In this document: positions 16,308 to 26,163 of the stretch, in pieces
Numbering within the stretch: the first letter of the stretch is position 1
How the letters are laid out: every line of letters begins with the position of its first letter
Assembly: GCF_002214365.1 (NCBI RefSeq)
Contig: NZ_CP014854.1
Coordinates: 248,001 to 312,000, forward strand
DNA length: 64,000 nt
Reading direction: 5' to 3'
Origin: Thermococcus celer Vu 13 = JCM 8558
Lineage (GTDB): Archaea > Methanobacteriota_B > Thermococci > Thermococcales > Thermococcaceae
Program-made: the position numbers and the translations under genes
Notes under the pieces: generated by a model
What the model was told of the DNA's origin: nothing
The model's database searches: none
What the model saw: the letters and a program-made list of their open reading frames with translations, nothing else

Positions 16308-17357
16308 ATGGCCATGGACGACGGGTACTTCATGAGCCTGGCGCTGGAACTCGCAAGAAAAGGGGAGGGCGCGGTAAACCCAAACCCGATGGTGGGGGCC
16401 GTTATCGTAAAAGATGGGGAGGTGATAGGGAAGGGCTACCACGAGCGTTTTGGCGGCAAGCACGCCGAAGTCAACGCCATAGAAGACGCCAAGAGCAAAG
16501 GCCACTCCATTGAGGGGGCAACTCTCTACGTTACTCTGGAGCCGTGCTCCCACTGGGGCAAACAACCCCCGTGCGTCGATAGGATCATCCAGGAGGGGTT
16601 CTCCAGAGTTGTGGTGGCAATGAAGGACCCCAACCCGTTGGTCAACGGAAGGGGCATTGAAAAGCTCGAGGCGGCGGGGATTGAGGTTAAGGTTGGTGTC
16701 CTCGAGGGTGAGGCGAGGAAACTGAACGAGGTGTTCGTCAAGTACATTACAACTGGGCTTCCCTTCGTGTCGATAAAGCTGGCCTTGACCCTCGATGGGT
16801 TCATAGCAACGAGTGGGTTCTCTTCTAAGTGGATCACGGGTGAAAAAGCCCGAAGGAAGGTGCAGGAGCTCAGGAGAAAACATATGGCGGTAATGATCGG
16901 GGCCAGCACCGTCCTCAAAGACGATCCGAGACTGACCTGCAGGATAAAGGGGTGCACCGAGAAGGTCAAGGTGATACTCGACAGGCACGGGCTGACCGCG
17001 GACGGGAATTTTAGGGTCTTCAACGACGGGAAGGTCATCGTCTTCACGGATAGCGAAAGGGAGTGGGCCAAAGCAGAGGTCATCAGGGAAACGGATCCAG
17101 GGAGAATACTCGAAATTCTCGGCGAAAAGGGAATTGACAGCGTTTTAATAGAAGGGGGAAGGTCAGCGTGCCAGTTTCTTCCCTTTGCTGACAGACTGTA
17201 CCTGTTCTACGGACCCAAGCTCTTTGGGAGGGGCATCTCTCCGTTTGAGTGCCTGGACGTTGAAACCGTCGATGATGCGTTCAGGCTCGAGTTCCTCGGG
17301 GTTGAAAGGCTCGATGACGGCATCTACGTGGAGGCGCGGCCATGTTCTCGGGGATAG
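16308..17357 (+). CDS. ribD: Bifunctional riboflavin deaminase/reductase RibD
   Basis: RibD deaminates diaminohydroxyphosphoribosylaminopyrimidine and then reduces the ribosyl chain, early in riboflavin synthesis. The 349-residue protein has the complete bacterial two-domain layout: zinc-dependent deaminase with His52-Ala-Glu54 and Cys80/Cys89 (PCSHWGKQPPC), and a C-terminal reductase with LTLDGFIATS and a DSVLIEGG motif. Most archaea use separate, unrelated-order genes (arfA/arfC route), so a fused RibD points to acquisition from bacteria. First gene of ribD-ribE-ribBA-ribH; its last 16 nt overlap ribE. Confidence 0.95.
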   Translation: MAMDDGYFMSLALELARKGEGAVNPNPMVGAVIVKDGEVIGKGYHERFGGKHAEVNAIEDAKSKGHSIEGATLYVTLEPCSHWGKQPPCVDRIIQEGFSRVVVAMKDPNPLVNGRGIEKLEAAGIEVKVGVLEGEARKLNEVFVKYITTGLPFVSIKLALTLDGFIATSGFSSKWITGEKARRKVQELRRKHMAVMIGASTVLKDDPRLTCRIKGCTEKVKVILDRHGLTADGNFRVFNDGKVIVFTDSEREWAKAEVIRETDPGRILEILGEKGIDSVLIEGGRSACQFLPFADRLYLFYGPKLFGRGISPFECLDVETVDDAFRLEFLGVERLDDGIYVEARPCSRG

Positions 17358-17911
17358 TGGAAGAGGTTGCAAAGGCGCATTACTCCAGCGGGAGGCTCTA
17401 CGTGGATAGCGCGCTGAACGTGAGGCCGGGGGACAGCGTCGCCGTTAACGGGGCCTGCCTGACGGTGAGCGAAATTGGGCGCCAGGTGGTCTTTGACGTT
17501 GGGGGAGAGACGCTTAGGAGGACCAACCTCGCAGAGACAAGGCTCGTCAACCTCGAGAGGGCCATAAAGCTTGGTGATAGGATCAATGGGCACCTCGTTA
17601 CAGGGCACGTGGACGGAACCCTGAGGCTGAGAAAGGTCCTGGGGAAGGGGAACACCCACTGGATGGCCTTTGAAATGCCAAAAGAAAAGTTCGGGGTGGT
17701 GGAGAAGGGGAGCATAGCCATCAACGGGGTAAGTCTAACGATCGCCCGGATTGGGAAAAACTGGTTCTGGGTTCAGGTCATCCCCCACACATGGGAGAAC
17801 ACCAACCTGAAGTTCCTGAGGGTGGGGGACCGGGTGAACTACGAGATAGACATCGTTGCCAGGTACCTGAAGGGCATTCTGGGTGATGGCTATGGACCTG
17901 AAAGGACTTAG
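17342..17911 (+). CDS. ribE: Riboflavin synthase, alpha-type (two lumazine-binding domains)
   Basis: This enzyme makes riboflavin from two molecules of dimethylribityllumazine. The 189-residue protein starts with the hallmark MFSGIVEE and shows two repeated lumazine-binding barrels, marked by VNGACLTV in the first and INGVSLTI in the second. The bacterial-type trimeric enzyme is unrelated to the pentameric riboflavin synthase (RibC) found in many archaea. Overlaps both neighbours, so translation of the operon is coupled. Confidence 0.96.
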   Translation: MFSGIVEEVAKAHYSSGRLYVDSALNVRPGDSVAVNGACLTVSEIGRQVVFDVGGETLRRTNLAETRLVNLERAIKLGDRINGHLVTGHVDGTLRLRKVLGKGNTHWMAFEMPKEKFGVVEKGSIAINGVSLTIARIGKNWFWVQVIPHTWENTNLKFLRVGDRVNYEIDIVARYLKGILGDGYGPERT

Positions 17912-19064
17912 GAAGAGCGTTCTTGAGGGCAAACCGATAGTCCTTATCGACGAGGAAAGGGAAGCTGAGGCTGATCTGGTCTATCCAGCCGAGATCGTTA
18001 CTCCTGGAACACTGAACCTCATGCTTGAGGCCAAGGGGATGCTCTGCTTGGCCATGGACGAGGATGAGGCCCTGAGGAGGGGCTTCTTCAGACTTCCGTC
18101 GAAGGGGAGCGAGACCAACTTCCTGATGAGCGTCGATTACGGGGGAACCTTCACGGGGATCAGCGCCGAGGAGAGGGCGTTAACAGCTAAGAAGATCGCC
18201 GAGGAGCTTACAATCGACCACTTCCGCTACCCCGGCCATCTGCACCTGCTGGGCGGGATCGGGATAACGCGCAGGAGGGGACACACGGAGGCTTCCCTTG
18301 AACTTGTGGAGATGCTTGGCTTCAAGAGGTACGCGCTGATAATCGAGCTCCTGGATGAAAGCGGGAACTCCCACAACTTCGAGTTCGTCAGGGGTTTCGC
18401 GAGGAGACACGGTCTGCCAGTGGTCACGATCAGGGAGGTCTTTAGGGAGACGGTGAGGCGGAAAAGCTTCGTTAAAGTTGCCGCCCGGGCAAAGCTCCCC
18501 AGCAAATACGGAACTTTCAAGGTAATCGCCTTCGACAACGATCTGGACTTTAGGGAGCACGTGGGGATAGTGAAGGAACCCCTCGGTGAGGTGCCCCTCG
18601 TCAGGATTCACTCCGAATGTCTAACAGGGGATACCCTGGGTTCCTCAAGGTGCGACTGTGGGAGCCAGCTAACGAATGCCCTGAGAATGATAGCCCAAAA
18701 CGGCGGGATTCTGCTCTACCTGCAGCAGGAGGGAAGGGGCATAGGCCTGAAGAACAAGATCAAAGCTTACGAACTCCAGGACAGCGGTCTCGATACGGTT
18801 GAGGCGAATGAGGCATTGGGCTTCAAAGCGGACGAGAGGGACTTCAGCGTCGCGTACCAGATGCTCAAGGCACTCGGGGTATCAAAGGTCAGGCTCCTGA
18901 CGAACAACCCGCGGAAGGCCAAAGCCCTGGAGGAACTTGGTATTGAGGTCGTTGAGGTGATTCCCCTATTCGGGGAGGTAAACGAGGTCAACCGACCTTA
19001 CCTTGAGGTGAAGATGCTCAAGCTCGGACACGATTTAAAACCTCTTCTGGAGGGAGGGAAATGA
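17892..19064 (+). CDS. ribBA: Bifunctional DHBP synthase / GTP cyclohydrolase II (RibBA)
   Basis: RibBA supplies both precursors of riboflavin: dihydroxybutanone phosphate from ribulose 5-phosphate and the pyrimidine from GTP. The N-terminal half has DEEREAEADL and RRGHTEAS of DHBP synthase; the C-terminal half has the zinc motif C-x10-C-x-C in CLTGDTLGSSRCDCGS and QEGRGIGL of GTP cyclohydrolase II. The start at ATG 17892 follows GGTGAT; the upstream ATG 17886 and GTG 17883 are in frame. Archaea normally use the unrelated ArfA enzyme for the GTP step, so this fusion is another bacterial trait. Confidence 0.95.
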   Translation: MDLKGLRKSVLEGKPIVLIDEEREAEADLVYPAEIVTPGTLNLMLEAKGMLCLAMDEDEALRRGFFRLPSKGSETNFLMSVDYGGTFTGISAEERALTAKKIAEELTIDHFRYPGHLHLLGGIGITRRRGHTEASLELVEMLGFKRYALIIELLDESGNSHNFEFVRGFARRHGLPVVTIREVFRETVRRKSFVKVAARAKLPSKYGTFKVIAFDNDLDFREHVGIVKEPLGEVPLVRIHSECLTGDTLGSSRCDCGSQLTNALRMIAQNGGILLYLQQEGRGIGLKNKIKAYELQDSGLDTVEANEALGFKADERDFSVAYQMLKALGVSKVRLLTNNPRKAKALEELGIEVVEVIPLFGEVNEVNRPYLEVKMLKLGHDLKPLLEGGK

Positions 19065-19519
19065 TATACGAGGGGGGATACAACGGCGAAGGTCTGAGGA
19101 TAGGAATAATCGTGAGCAGGTTTAACGACCTGCTGACCAGGGGACTCCTGGATGGAGCGCTGGATTGTTTCAAGAGACACGGTGTAGAGGACCCGGATGT
19201 GTTCAAGGTTCCGGGGGCCTTTGAAATCCCCTTTGTGGCCAAGGAACTGGCAAAGAGAGGCAAGTACGATGCCGTTCTGGCGCTGGGGGCCGTCGTCAGG
19301 GGTGAAACGCACCACTTCGATCTGATTGCCGGCGAGGTCGCCAAGGGCATCGCCCAGGTGAACCTGAACTATGAAACGCCCGTTGTATTCGGTGTTATAA
19401 CCGTTGACGATGAACTTCAGGGGCTCGATAGGGCGGGGATAAAATCCAACAGGGGCTTTGAGTACGCCCTTACTACGTTGGAGATGGCGAACCTGCGGAG
19501 GAAACTTGAGTCCATATGA
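19061..19519 (+). CDS. ribH: 6,7-dimethyl-8-ribityllumazine synthase
   Basis: RibH condenses the pyrimidine and dihydroxybutanone phosphate to lumazine, the substrate of RibE. The 152-residue protein has IIVSRFNDLLTRGLLDGA, VPGAFEIPF, and the catalytic-loop GAVVRGETHHFDL, all canonical. Its ATG overlaps the ribBA stop (ATGA). Last gene of the riboflavin operon; a gap of 64 bases with a new promoter separates it from the second purP. Confidence 0.96.
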   Translation: MIYEGGYNGEGLRIGIIVSRFNDLLTRGLLDGALDCFKRHGVEDPDVFKVPGAFEIPFVAKELAKRGKYDAVLALGAVVRGETHHFDLIAGEVAKGIAQVNLNYETPVVFGVITVDDELQGLDRAGIKSNRGFEYALTTLEMANLRRKLESI

Positions 19520-20585
<1,066 letters not shown>

Positions 20586-20653
20586 ACATGTTTAAGTCTC
20601 GGGAGAATAGGTTTATAAATTGACGTCCGAATGCTGGGAAAAAGGTGGTGTCC

Positions 20654-21577
20654 ATGTGGGAGAGGTTCATCGGGGAGAAGGTTGAGGAGATCAGGGAGAC
20701 GGTAGGGGACGGAAGGGCGGTAATAGCGCTCTCGGGTGGCGTTGACAGCTCCGTGGCGGCGGTGCTCGCACACAGGGCCATAGGAGACAGACTCCACGCG
20801 GTCTTCGTCAACACCGGCTTCTTGAGAAAGGGTGAACCGGAGTTCGTGAGGAAGACCTTCGGGGAGGAGTTCGGCCTGAACCTGCACTACATCGATGCAA
20901 GTGAGCGGTTCTTCGGCGAGCTCCGCGGTGTAACGGACCCCGAGGAGAAGCGGAAGGTGATCGGGAGGGTCTTCATCGAGGTCTTCGAGGAGGTCGCGGG
21001 GGAAATCGACGCGGAGTTCCTAATCCAGGGGACGATAGCCCCGGACTGGATAGAGAGCAGGGGAAAGATCAAGAGCCACCACAACGTCGGTGGACTGCCC
21101 GAGAGGCTGAACCTGAAGCTCATAGAACCGCTCCGCGACCTCTACAAGGACGAGGTCAGGGAGCTTGGGAGGGAGCTCGGTCTTCCGGAGAAGATCTACA
21201 GCAGGATGCCCTTCCCGGGGCCTGGCCTGGCGGTCCGCGTCCTCGGGGAGGTCACGCCCGAGAGGATCGCCATAGTCAGGGAGGCCAACGCGATAGTCGA
21301 GGAGGAGATAGAGAAGGCCAAGCTGAAGCCCTGGCAGGCCTTCGCCGTCCTGCTCGGCGTTAAGACTGTGGGCGTTCAGGGCGACATAAGGGCCTACAAG
21401 GAAACGGTGGCCGTTCGCGTCGTCGAGAGCCTCGACGGCATGACCGCCAGCGCCATGGCCGTTCCCTTCGATGTCCTCCAGCGGATAGCCTTCCGGATAA
21501 CGAGCGAGATCCCGGAGGTCGGAAGGGTCCTCTACGACGTAACGAACAAGCCACCCGCGACGATAGAGTTCGAGTGA
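20654..21577 (+). CDS. guaAB: GMP synthase subunit B (ATP pyrophosphatase)
   Basis: Adenylates XMP and aminates it to GMP with ammonia from the separate glutaminase subunit. The protein has the PP-loop SGGVDSS at 27-33, the [20 protein letters not shown] region and a C-terminal dimerisation domain ending [11 protein letters not shown], which is characteristic of GuaA. The ATG at 20654 is chosen over the GTG at 20645 because AAAGGTGG lies just upstream. Archaea split GMP synthetase into two genes; the partner is at 21988, with a dead toxin-antitoxin pair in between. The promoter is likely gtttataaat at 20611-20620. Confidence 0.95.
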   Translation: MWERFIGEKVEEIRETVGDGRAVIALSGGVDSSVAAVLAHRAIGDRLHAVFVNTGFLRKGEPEFVRKTFGEEFGLNLHYIDASERFFGELRGVTDPEEKRKVIGRVFIEVFEEVAGEIDAEFLIQGTIAPDWIESRGKIKSHHNVGGLPERLNLKLIEPLRDLYKDEVRELGRELGLPEKIYSRMPFPGPGLAVRVLGEVTPERIAIVREANAIVEEEIEKAKLKPWQAFAVLLGVKTVGVQGDIRAYKETVAVRVVESLDGMTASAMAVPFDVLQRIAFRITSEIPEVGRVLYDVTNKPPATIEFE

Positions 21578-21624
21578 TGCGATACCCTTATCCCCATTTC
21601 AACGTAGTATCGAAGGGTGGGATC

Positions 21625-21821
21625 GTGGAGGCCATCTACGGGAACGGGGTGTCGAAATCCCTCAGGCCCCTGAGGCTGAAGGAGGGGCAGAGGCTAAGGG
21701 TGAGGACATACCCCGGGATTTCCTTGAGCTCGCGAGGGAGATGAGGCGAAAAGTAACGCCGGAGAGGTTTAGAGAGAACCCAACGGATTATCTCCTGCGG
21801 CTTCGGGAGGAGGAAACATGA
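21625..21821 (+). pseudogene. Frameshifted VapB/DUF104-type antitoxin remnant
   Basis: The first frame reads VEAIYGNGVSKSLRPLRLKEGQRLRV, the pattern of DUF104 (UPF0165) antitoxins that pair with PIN toxins. Near 21700 the coding sense passes to another frame, EDIPRDFLELAREMRRK...RLREEET, and ends at 21821, overlapping the toxin ATG by 4 nt as in an intact pair. The first frame itself stops at about 21742. A single-base indel explains both halves. Confidence 0.6.
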
Positions 21822-21991
21822 AGGTCGTGGCTGATACCTCCGCGGTTTTCCCACTGTTTTCGAGTTTTTATCCAGAGCTCATCACTAACGATAAAAAGAT
21901 GGCCGAGTTGGCAAAGATGATCGGACTGCGGGCGTTTTACCTTGTCGATGAAGCGGACGATTTCTTCGAACTCCTGGGGGTGAACCCATGA
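21818..21991 (+). pseudogene. Internally deleted VapC (PIN) toxin remnant
   Basis: The 57-codon frame joins a PIN-domain N-terminus, MKVVADTSAVFPLFSS with the first acidic residue, directly to a C-terminus, LITNDKKMAELAKMIGLRAFYL with the last acidic residue. The 80-90 residues between, including two catalytic acids, are missing. It is bounded by the ATGA overlaps of an ordinary vapBC and of guaAA (21988). It is therefore a decayed toxin that no longer needs an antitoxin. Confidence 0.7.
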
Positions 21992-22554
21992 TTTTGATAA
22001 TGGACAACGGCGGGCAGTACGTCCACAGGATATGGAGGACGCTTAGATACCTCGGCGTCGAGGCCAGGATCGTTCCCAACACGACGCCGCTCGAGGAGAT
22101 AAAGGCGATGGGGCCGAAGGGGATAATCTTCTCCGGCGGGCCCGACATCGAGAGAACCGGGAACTGCGGGGCGATTCTGGAGCACTACGACGAGTTCAAC
22201 GTTCCGATCCTCGGGATATGCCTCGGTCACCAGCTGATAGCGAAACACTTCGGCGGAAGGGTCGGGAGGGGTGAGAAGGCCGAGTACAGCCTCGTCGAGG
22301 TCGAGGTAATCGATGAGGACGACCTCTTCGCAGGCCTTCCCGGAAAGCTGAGGGTCTGGGAGAGCCACATGGACGAGGTCAAGGAGCTTCCGCCGGGCTT
22401 CAAACTCCTGGCCCGGAGCGAGACCTGCCCCGTCGAGGCGATGAAGCACGAGGAGTTGCCGATCTACGGGGTGCAGTTCCATCCCGAGGTCTCCCACACG
22501 GAGCACGGGAGCGAAATCTACAGGAACTTCGCCGCTCTATGCGGAGAGCTTTAG
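21988..22554 (+). CDS. guaAA: GMP synthase subunit A (glutamine amidotransferase)
   Basis: Hydrolyses glutamine and passes ammonia to GuaAB. The 188-residue class I amidotransferase has the nucleophile in GICLGHQL (Cys78) and the dyad His165/Glu167 in [12 protein letters not shown]. The start codon overlaps the stop of the toxin remnant by 4 nt, so the gene has kept reading continuity with the dead toxin-antitoxin unit. Complete and normal in length. Confidence 0.95.
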   Translation: MILIMDNGGQYVHRIWRTLRYLGVEARIVPNTTPLEEIKAMGPKGIIFSGGPDIERTGNCGAILEHYDEFNVPILGICLGHQLIAKHFGGRVGRGEKAEYSLVEVEVIDEDDLFAGLPGKLRVWESHMDEVKELPPGFKLLARSETCPVEAMKHEELPIYGVQFHPEVSHTEHGSEIYRNFAALCGEL

Positions 22555-22725
22555 TACCCCACCTTTCTTTGTTTTATCCCTGGTTCATGTGGCTCGTGGT
22601 CATGTTCATTCCGAAAAGTCCTTGGGTAATCCCTTTCCACTCCCTATTTTCAAATTGATACAAGTAAAATCGAAAACCTTTTAACGTTTTACTCATTGCT
22701 ACCTTAGTGTAGTGGAGGGCGCACC

Positions 22726-22995
22726 ATGGGACACACGATTTACTATCATTTGGAGCTCAAAGAACCCGGAAGGGCGTTCCGGTTCATCGAGAGGGTCTGC
22801 CGGGGGCTAAACCTTGAGTACGGGCTTCTGGAGGGGGAGATTATCGTAAGATGTTCCCCCAATGTGGAGCCCCTCGTAATCAAAAACGGGGAGGGCTTTG
22901 CAAAGACCTACGGTCGGGAGCCGTGCACGTCCCTTTACCTGCTGCTCTTGCTCTCGCTCTCCTCCTTCGGCTCGGTCGAGCTCTGGGAGGACTGA
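22726..22995 (+). CDS. Hypothetical protein, 89 residues
   Basis: A compact alpha/beta-looking protein starting MGHTIYYHLELKEPGRAFRF, ending SLSSFGSVELWED. No motif is recognisable. A TATA-like ccttttaacg lies about 50 nt upstream and GGAGGG precedes the ATG, which makes it likely to be real. Its 3' end overlaps the convergent DUF2101 gene by 61 nt, which is unusual for this genome. The 171 bases between guaAA and this gene hold only the promoter. Confidence 0.6.
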   Translation: MGHTIYYHLELKEPGRAFRFIERVCRGLNLEYGLLEGEIIVRCSPNVEPLVIKNGEGFAKTYGREPCTSLYLLLLLSLSSFGSVELWED

Positions 22996-23708
22996 CCCCC
23001 GAGGTAAACCTCGAGTATCCTCGTCGGAACCGCCCCCCTGAGCTTCCTGTCCTCTATGAGGAGCTTAACGACCCGCCCCACCTCGAGGTCATCCACTGCA
23101 TCCACCCAGTAGTAGCCGGGCTTGACGTTGGCGGCTATGTCATCGTGAACGGATACCCTGGCGAGGCCGCCCCTGAGTTCCTCAACGACCCCGTAGGTGT
23201 AGTCCCGCCCGTATTTCGCCTTGAAGTACCACCTGAACGCCAGGATGGCCACGACCACCAGCGTGAGGTAGGTGTAGTAATAGTAGACGCTCGTGGCGAT
23301 CCTTCTGAGGAGGTCGTAGCCGAGGAACGCACCGAAGGATATGGTGGATATCGAGTAGTAGAAGAACCTGTAAGGTTGAAATTCGATGAAGAACTCCCTG
23401 TTTCTGGTCAGGGTGTACCTGAGGTATAGGAAGTAGATCGCGGCAAGCCCCGCGAGCCACAGTGGGTTGAGCCTCAAGAAGAGCAGGGCAAGGTTGAGCG
23501 AGAGGTAGCCGAGGAAGGTCAGCTGGAGCTTGAGGCTTAGGAACTCGTGGACGGTGAGGGGCTTTTTGGTGAGCTTTCTGAGGTACTTGAAGCGCGGAGG
23601 CTCGGAGGAGGGGGAGGGGTGCAGGAAGCCCTTTACGGACTCGATAATCCTCCTGGTTCCAGAGTCCACGGACTCACCTATTCTGTAAAGGAATTCTTCA
23701 ACGTTCAT
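22935..23708 (-). CDS. DUF2101-type membrane protein
   Basis: A 257-residue protein with about four membrane segments (around residues 60-100 and 115-160, including LTLVVVAILAFRWYF) and a soluble beta-rich C-terminus (RGGLARVSVHDDIAANVKPGYYWV, RVVKLLIEDRKLRGAVPTRIL) followed by an acidic/Ser-rich tail. This layout fits DUF2101, a family of Thermococcales with no known function. It closes the CetZ-pilin operon, 4 nt after the 816-residue protein, so a role in that system is likely. Confidence 0.7.
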   Translation of the reverse strand: MNVEEFLYRIGESVDSGTRRIIESVKGFLHPSPSSEPPRFKYLRKLTKKPLTVHEFLSLKLQLTFLGYLSLNLALLFLRLNPLWLAGLAAIYFLYLRYTLTRNREFFIEFQPYRFFYYSISTISFGAFLGYDLLRRIATSVYYYYTYLTLVVVAILAFRWYFKAKYGRDYTYGVVEELRGGLARVSVHDDIAANVKPGYYWVDAVDDLEVGRVVKLLIEDRKLRGAVPTRILEVYLGGQSSQSSTEPKEESESKSSR

Positions 23709-23712
23709 GATT

Positions 23713-26163
23713 TCACCTCTGGAGGAGGTCTTCCGCCCCCTGTTTTCCGAATATTGCCTCTGCGGTGTCTTCGTCGAGGAAGAACGGGATCGTGCTTAAA
23801 TCTCCGCTTGATGTTACTCCCTGGGAAATTCCCCACACCCTGAACCCTGAGACCTTTGAACCGCCCTTAAAATAGTAGTTGAGGAAATAGTAGTCCACGC
23901 TGGACTGCCCTTCTTCCACTGAAATCCCCAGCGTATTGAAGAGATTGAAGAGCTTCTCATCGTAGTTTGCGTGCGGTATCATGAAGCTGACGAGGCCTAT
24001 GGGATAGTATTTATCTCCGTATTTAACCCCGAGCTCGTCCTGCATCCTGTGGGCGAGGGTTACGTACGCGTCGTGGTTTGTGCTGCTACCCTCAAGGCGC
24101 TCGAAGAAAGACCATCCCCCGTATATGCCGAAGTAGCGGTTGTCCTGGATGCAATCTATGAAGGGCTGGAGGTCGTAGGCGCGGGCATTTGAATAGGTCG
24201 TTGAAGAGGTAGGTATTGTTTCTTCTGCCCCTGCACTTACCCTTGGTTCTGGATTGGCGTATTTGCGGATTCTCACCAGATCCACCCAGTAATCATAACC
24301 TCCAGCAATGTAGTAATTAGTAAAATTAGAATACTGAGTATCGGTGATAGACCCTGATGCTACAACAGTTCCTTCAGGGTATTCAAGTTCTACACGTATA
24401 GTTCCATTGCTCATTATTATCAATCTTTGCAAATACCATACATCCGTTGGAATAGTGGTGATGGTATTATATGAATGGGCTGAAGCGCTCATTCCTGTTC
24501 TTACATCTATGCGAGCTTTGTTTCCTTTAATATTAGCGGCAGAACCATATCCATTTCCATTATCATCTACAACACCAACCCTATCCCAGTTACCACCGGT
24601 TGATGCAGAGTTCCTGTTAATCCATGACTCAACTATAATATCCCTACCGAGAGGTTTTGGCAATGCTTTCCAAGCACCATTCGGGTCATTATTCTTCGTT
24701 TTATGTGCTGAATAGGTTCCTTCATATCTTCTTGACGAATCCTGAGACACTTGACCCTTTCCATATTTTCTCCAGCCTGTCCAAGTTTCCATATCATCGA
24801 AGAAATCAAAAACCTTAGTTCCATCTGATTCAGAGGAAGCAGAAGGATTGTCATAGTACATATAAATCGTTGTAGTTGAATAAGCTGGAATATAAGGAAC
24901 TCTCACCCAGACTATTGCTTTCCCCGTTGTCGTGTCCCATTTTTCTATCCAGTATGGCAAAGAATTACAGGAACTATCGGCAAACCTTATGTCGCTTCCA
25001 TCCGCTTTTGCCTTTGAAAAATCAAAGTTAGTACTGTCTAACTCAACCTTAACTTGATAATCAGTTAAAGTATTTGGATTTTGTGTGTTGTCGATCGTTA
25101 TGGGTTTCCGGTGTTTCCAGTTCTGGTAATTGGAACACCAACCCCCTGGTGTTCCACCACCAGCACTCACACCATCGAACACCAGAACACCCATATCATT
25201 GTCGTTAAACACATCAAGCGGGGATATCTTCTTCCCGTTCAGGGTTGTGTTGACAATTGCTGGCTTTGTAATACCTGTCGTGTCCCCCTCGCGGAGCACA
25301 TACCCGTCTGCCCCGCTCCCGGGATATGAATTACCGTAGAATATGTACCCTCCTTTCAGGGTTGGGGAGTATTTTCCGATCACAGGGGAACTCGTACTAC
25401 TACCTTTACCCTCTAAAACTTTAATCGGCCTGTCAATGAGTTCGGGGAAGGGATAGGAGCATGCCCTAATTGACCGCTGGTACCTGCCTCCCGTCATCGC
25501 CGAAAAGAGGGGATCCTCAAGGTTCCGGATTGAGATTATCGAGCGGGTGGGGCCGTTTCTCGGCAGGGGGCCGGTGTAGATAACGGTCCCCGATAGGTCT
25601 TTGAGGGTGGCGTTCGGGATCCTGCCAAGTACCACGATCCTGAAAGAATCCAGGGGCGCGACGGTTAGGTTGATGTGCTTTGCAAGAAAACTATTTCTCG
25701 CGGATTCATTCCTTCTCATAATCTCGTCGATGCCCTTGTTCGCTATCAGGAATTCGTATCCCTGTTCTCTGAGCTTATCCGCTATCGTTACCAGCCAGTT
25801 CTCAACGCTCTGCCCCTTCATGACCCTGTTGAAGTCGTATCCGGGCATGCTCGATGACGTACCCGTCAAAATTAAGTCGCTGATGGTGTTGTTGACCCCA
25901 TATGCAGGGCTTATGAAACTCCTCATAACCGCCACATAATCAACGGCCGCCACCACCGCCCTCTTCCCGGAGAGCTCCAGCGCTTTTTCGAAGTCCATCT
26001 CGAGGTAGGACACCACACGGTAGGTTCTCTCAACCTGGGTTCTCTCGCTCTGGGCCACTATTATCTGGGACGAGACGTCCTCGTAGGTGGCTAAGAGGAG
26101 CATCAGGGGTATGATCAGGAGTAGAACTGTTGAGTTAATCAGAAAAGCCCGCCGCTTCCTCAT
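23713..26163 (-). CDS. Large surface protein with DUF2341 and LamG-like insert
   Basis: An 816-residue protein with an N-terminal signal or anchor (MRKRRAFLINSTVLLLIIPLMLLLATYE) and an outward-facing body rich in Asn-Xaa-Ser/Thr. Residues about 343-500 look like DUF2341 (NWKHRKPITIDN, then YMYYDNPSA), and 500-640 like a concanavalin A/LamG-type jelly roll. The central part (about 24200-25150) is clearly AT-richer than both ends, as if the module was inserted later. It overlaps the preceding gene by 4 nt. A role as adhesin or tip protein of the pilin operon is inference. Confidence 0.7.
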   Translation of the reverse strand: MRKRRAFLINSTVLLLIIPLMLLLATYEDVSSQIIVAQSERTQVERTYRVVSYLEMDFEKALELSGKRAVVAAVDYVAVMRSFISPAYGVNNTISDLILTGTSSSMPGYDFNRVMKGQSVENWLVTIADKLREQGYEFLIANKGIDEIMRRNESARNSFLAKHINLTVAPLDSFRIVVLGRIPNATLKDLSGTVIYTGPLPRNGPTRSIISIRNLEDPLFSAMTGGRYQRSIRACSYPFPELIDRPIKVLEGKGSSTSSPVIGKYSPTLKGGYIFYGNSYPGSGADGYVLREGDTTGITKPAIVNTTLNGKKISPLDVFNDNDMGVLVFDGVSAGGGTPGGWCSNYQNWKHRKPITIDNTQNPNTLTDYQVKVELDSTNFDFSKAKADGSDIRFADSSCNSLPYWIEKWDTTTGKAIVWVRVPYIPAYSTTTIYMYYDNPSASSESDGTKVFDFFDDMETWTGWRKYGKGQVSQDSSRRYEGTYSAHKTKNNDPNGAWKALPKPLGRDIIVESWINRNSASTGGNWDRVGVVDDNGNGYGSAANIKGNKARIDVRTGMSASAHSYNTITTIPTDVWYLQRLIIMSNGTIRVELEYPEGTVVASGSITDTQYSNFTNYYIAGGYDYWVDLVRIRKYANPEPRVSAGAEETIPTSSTTYSNARAYDLQPFIDCIQDNRYFGIYGGWSFFERLEGSSTNHDAYVTLAHRMQDELGVKYGDKYYPIGLVSFMIPHANYDEKLFNLFNTLGISVEEGQSSVDYYFLNYYFKGGSKVSGFRVWGISQGVTSSGDLSTIPFFLDEDTAEAIFGKQGAEDLLQR

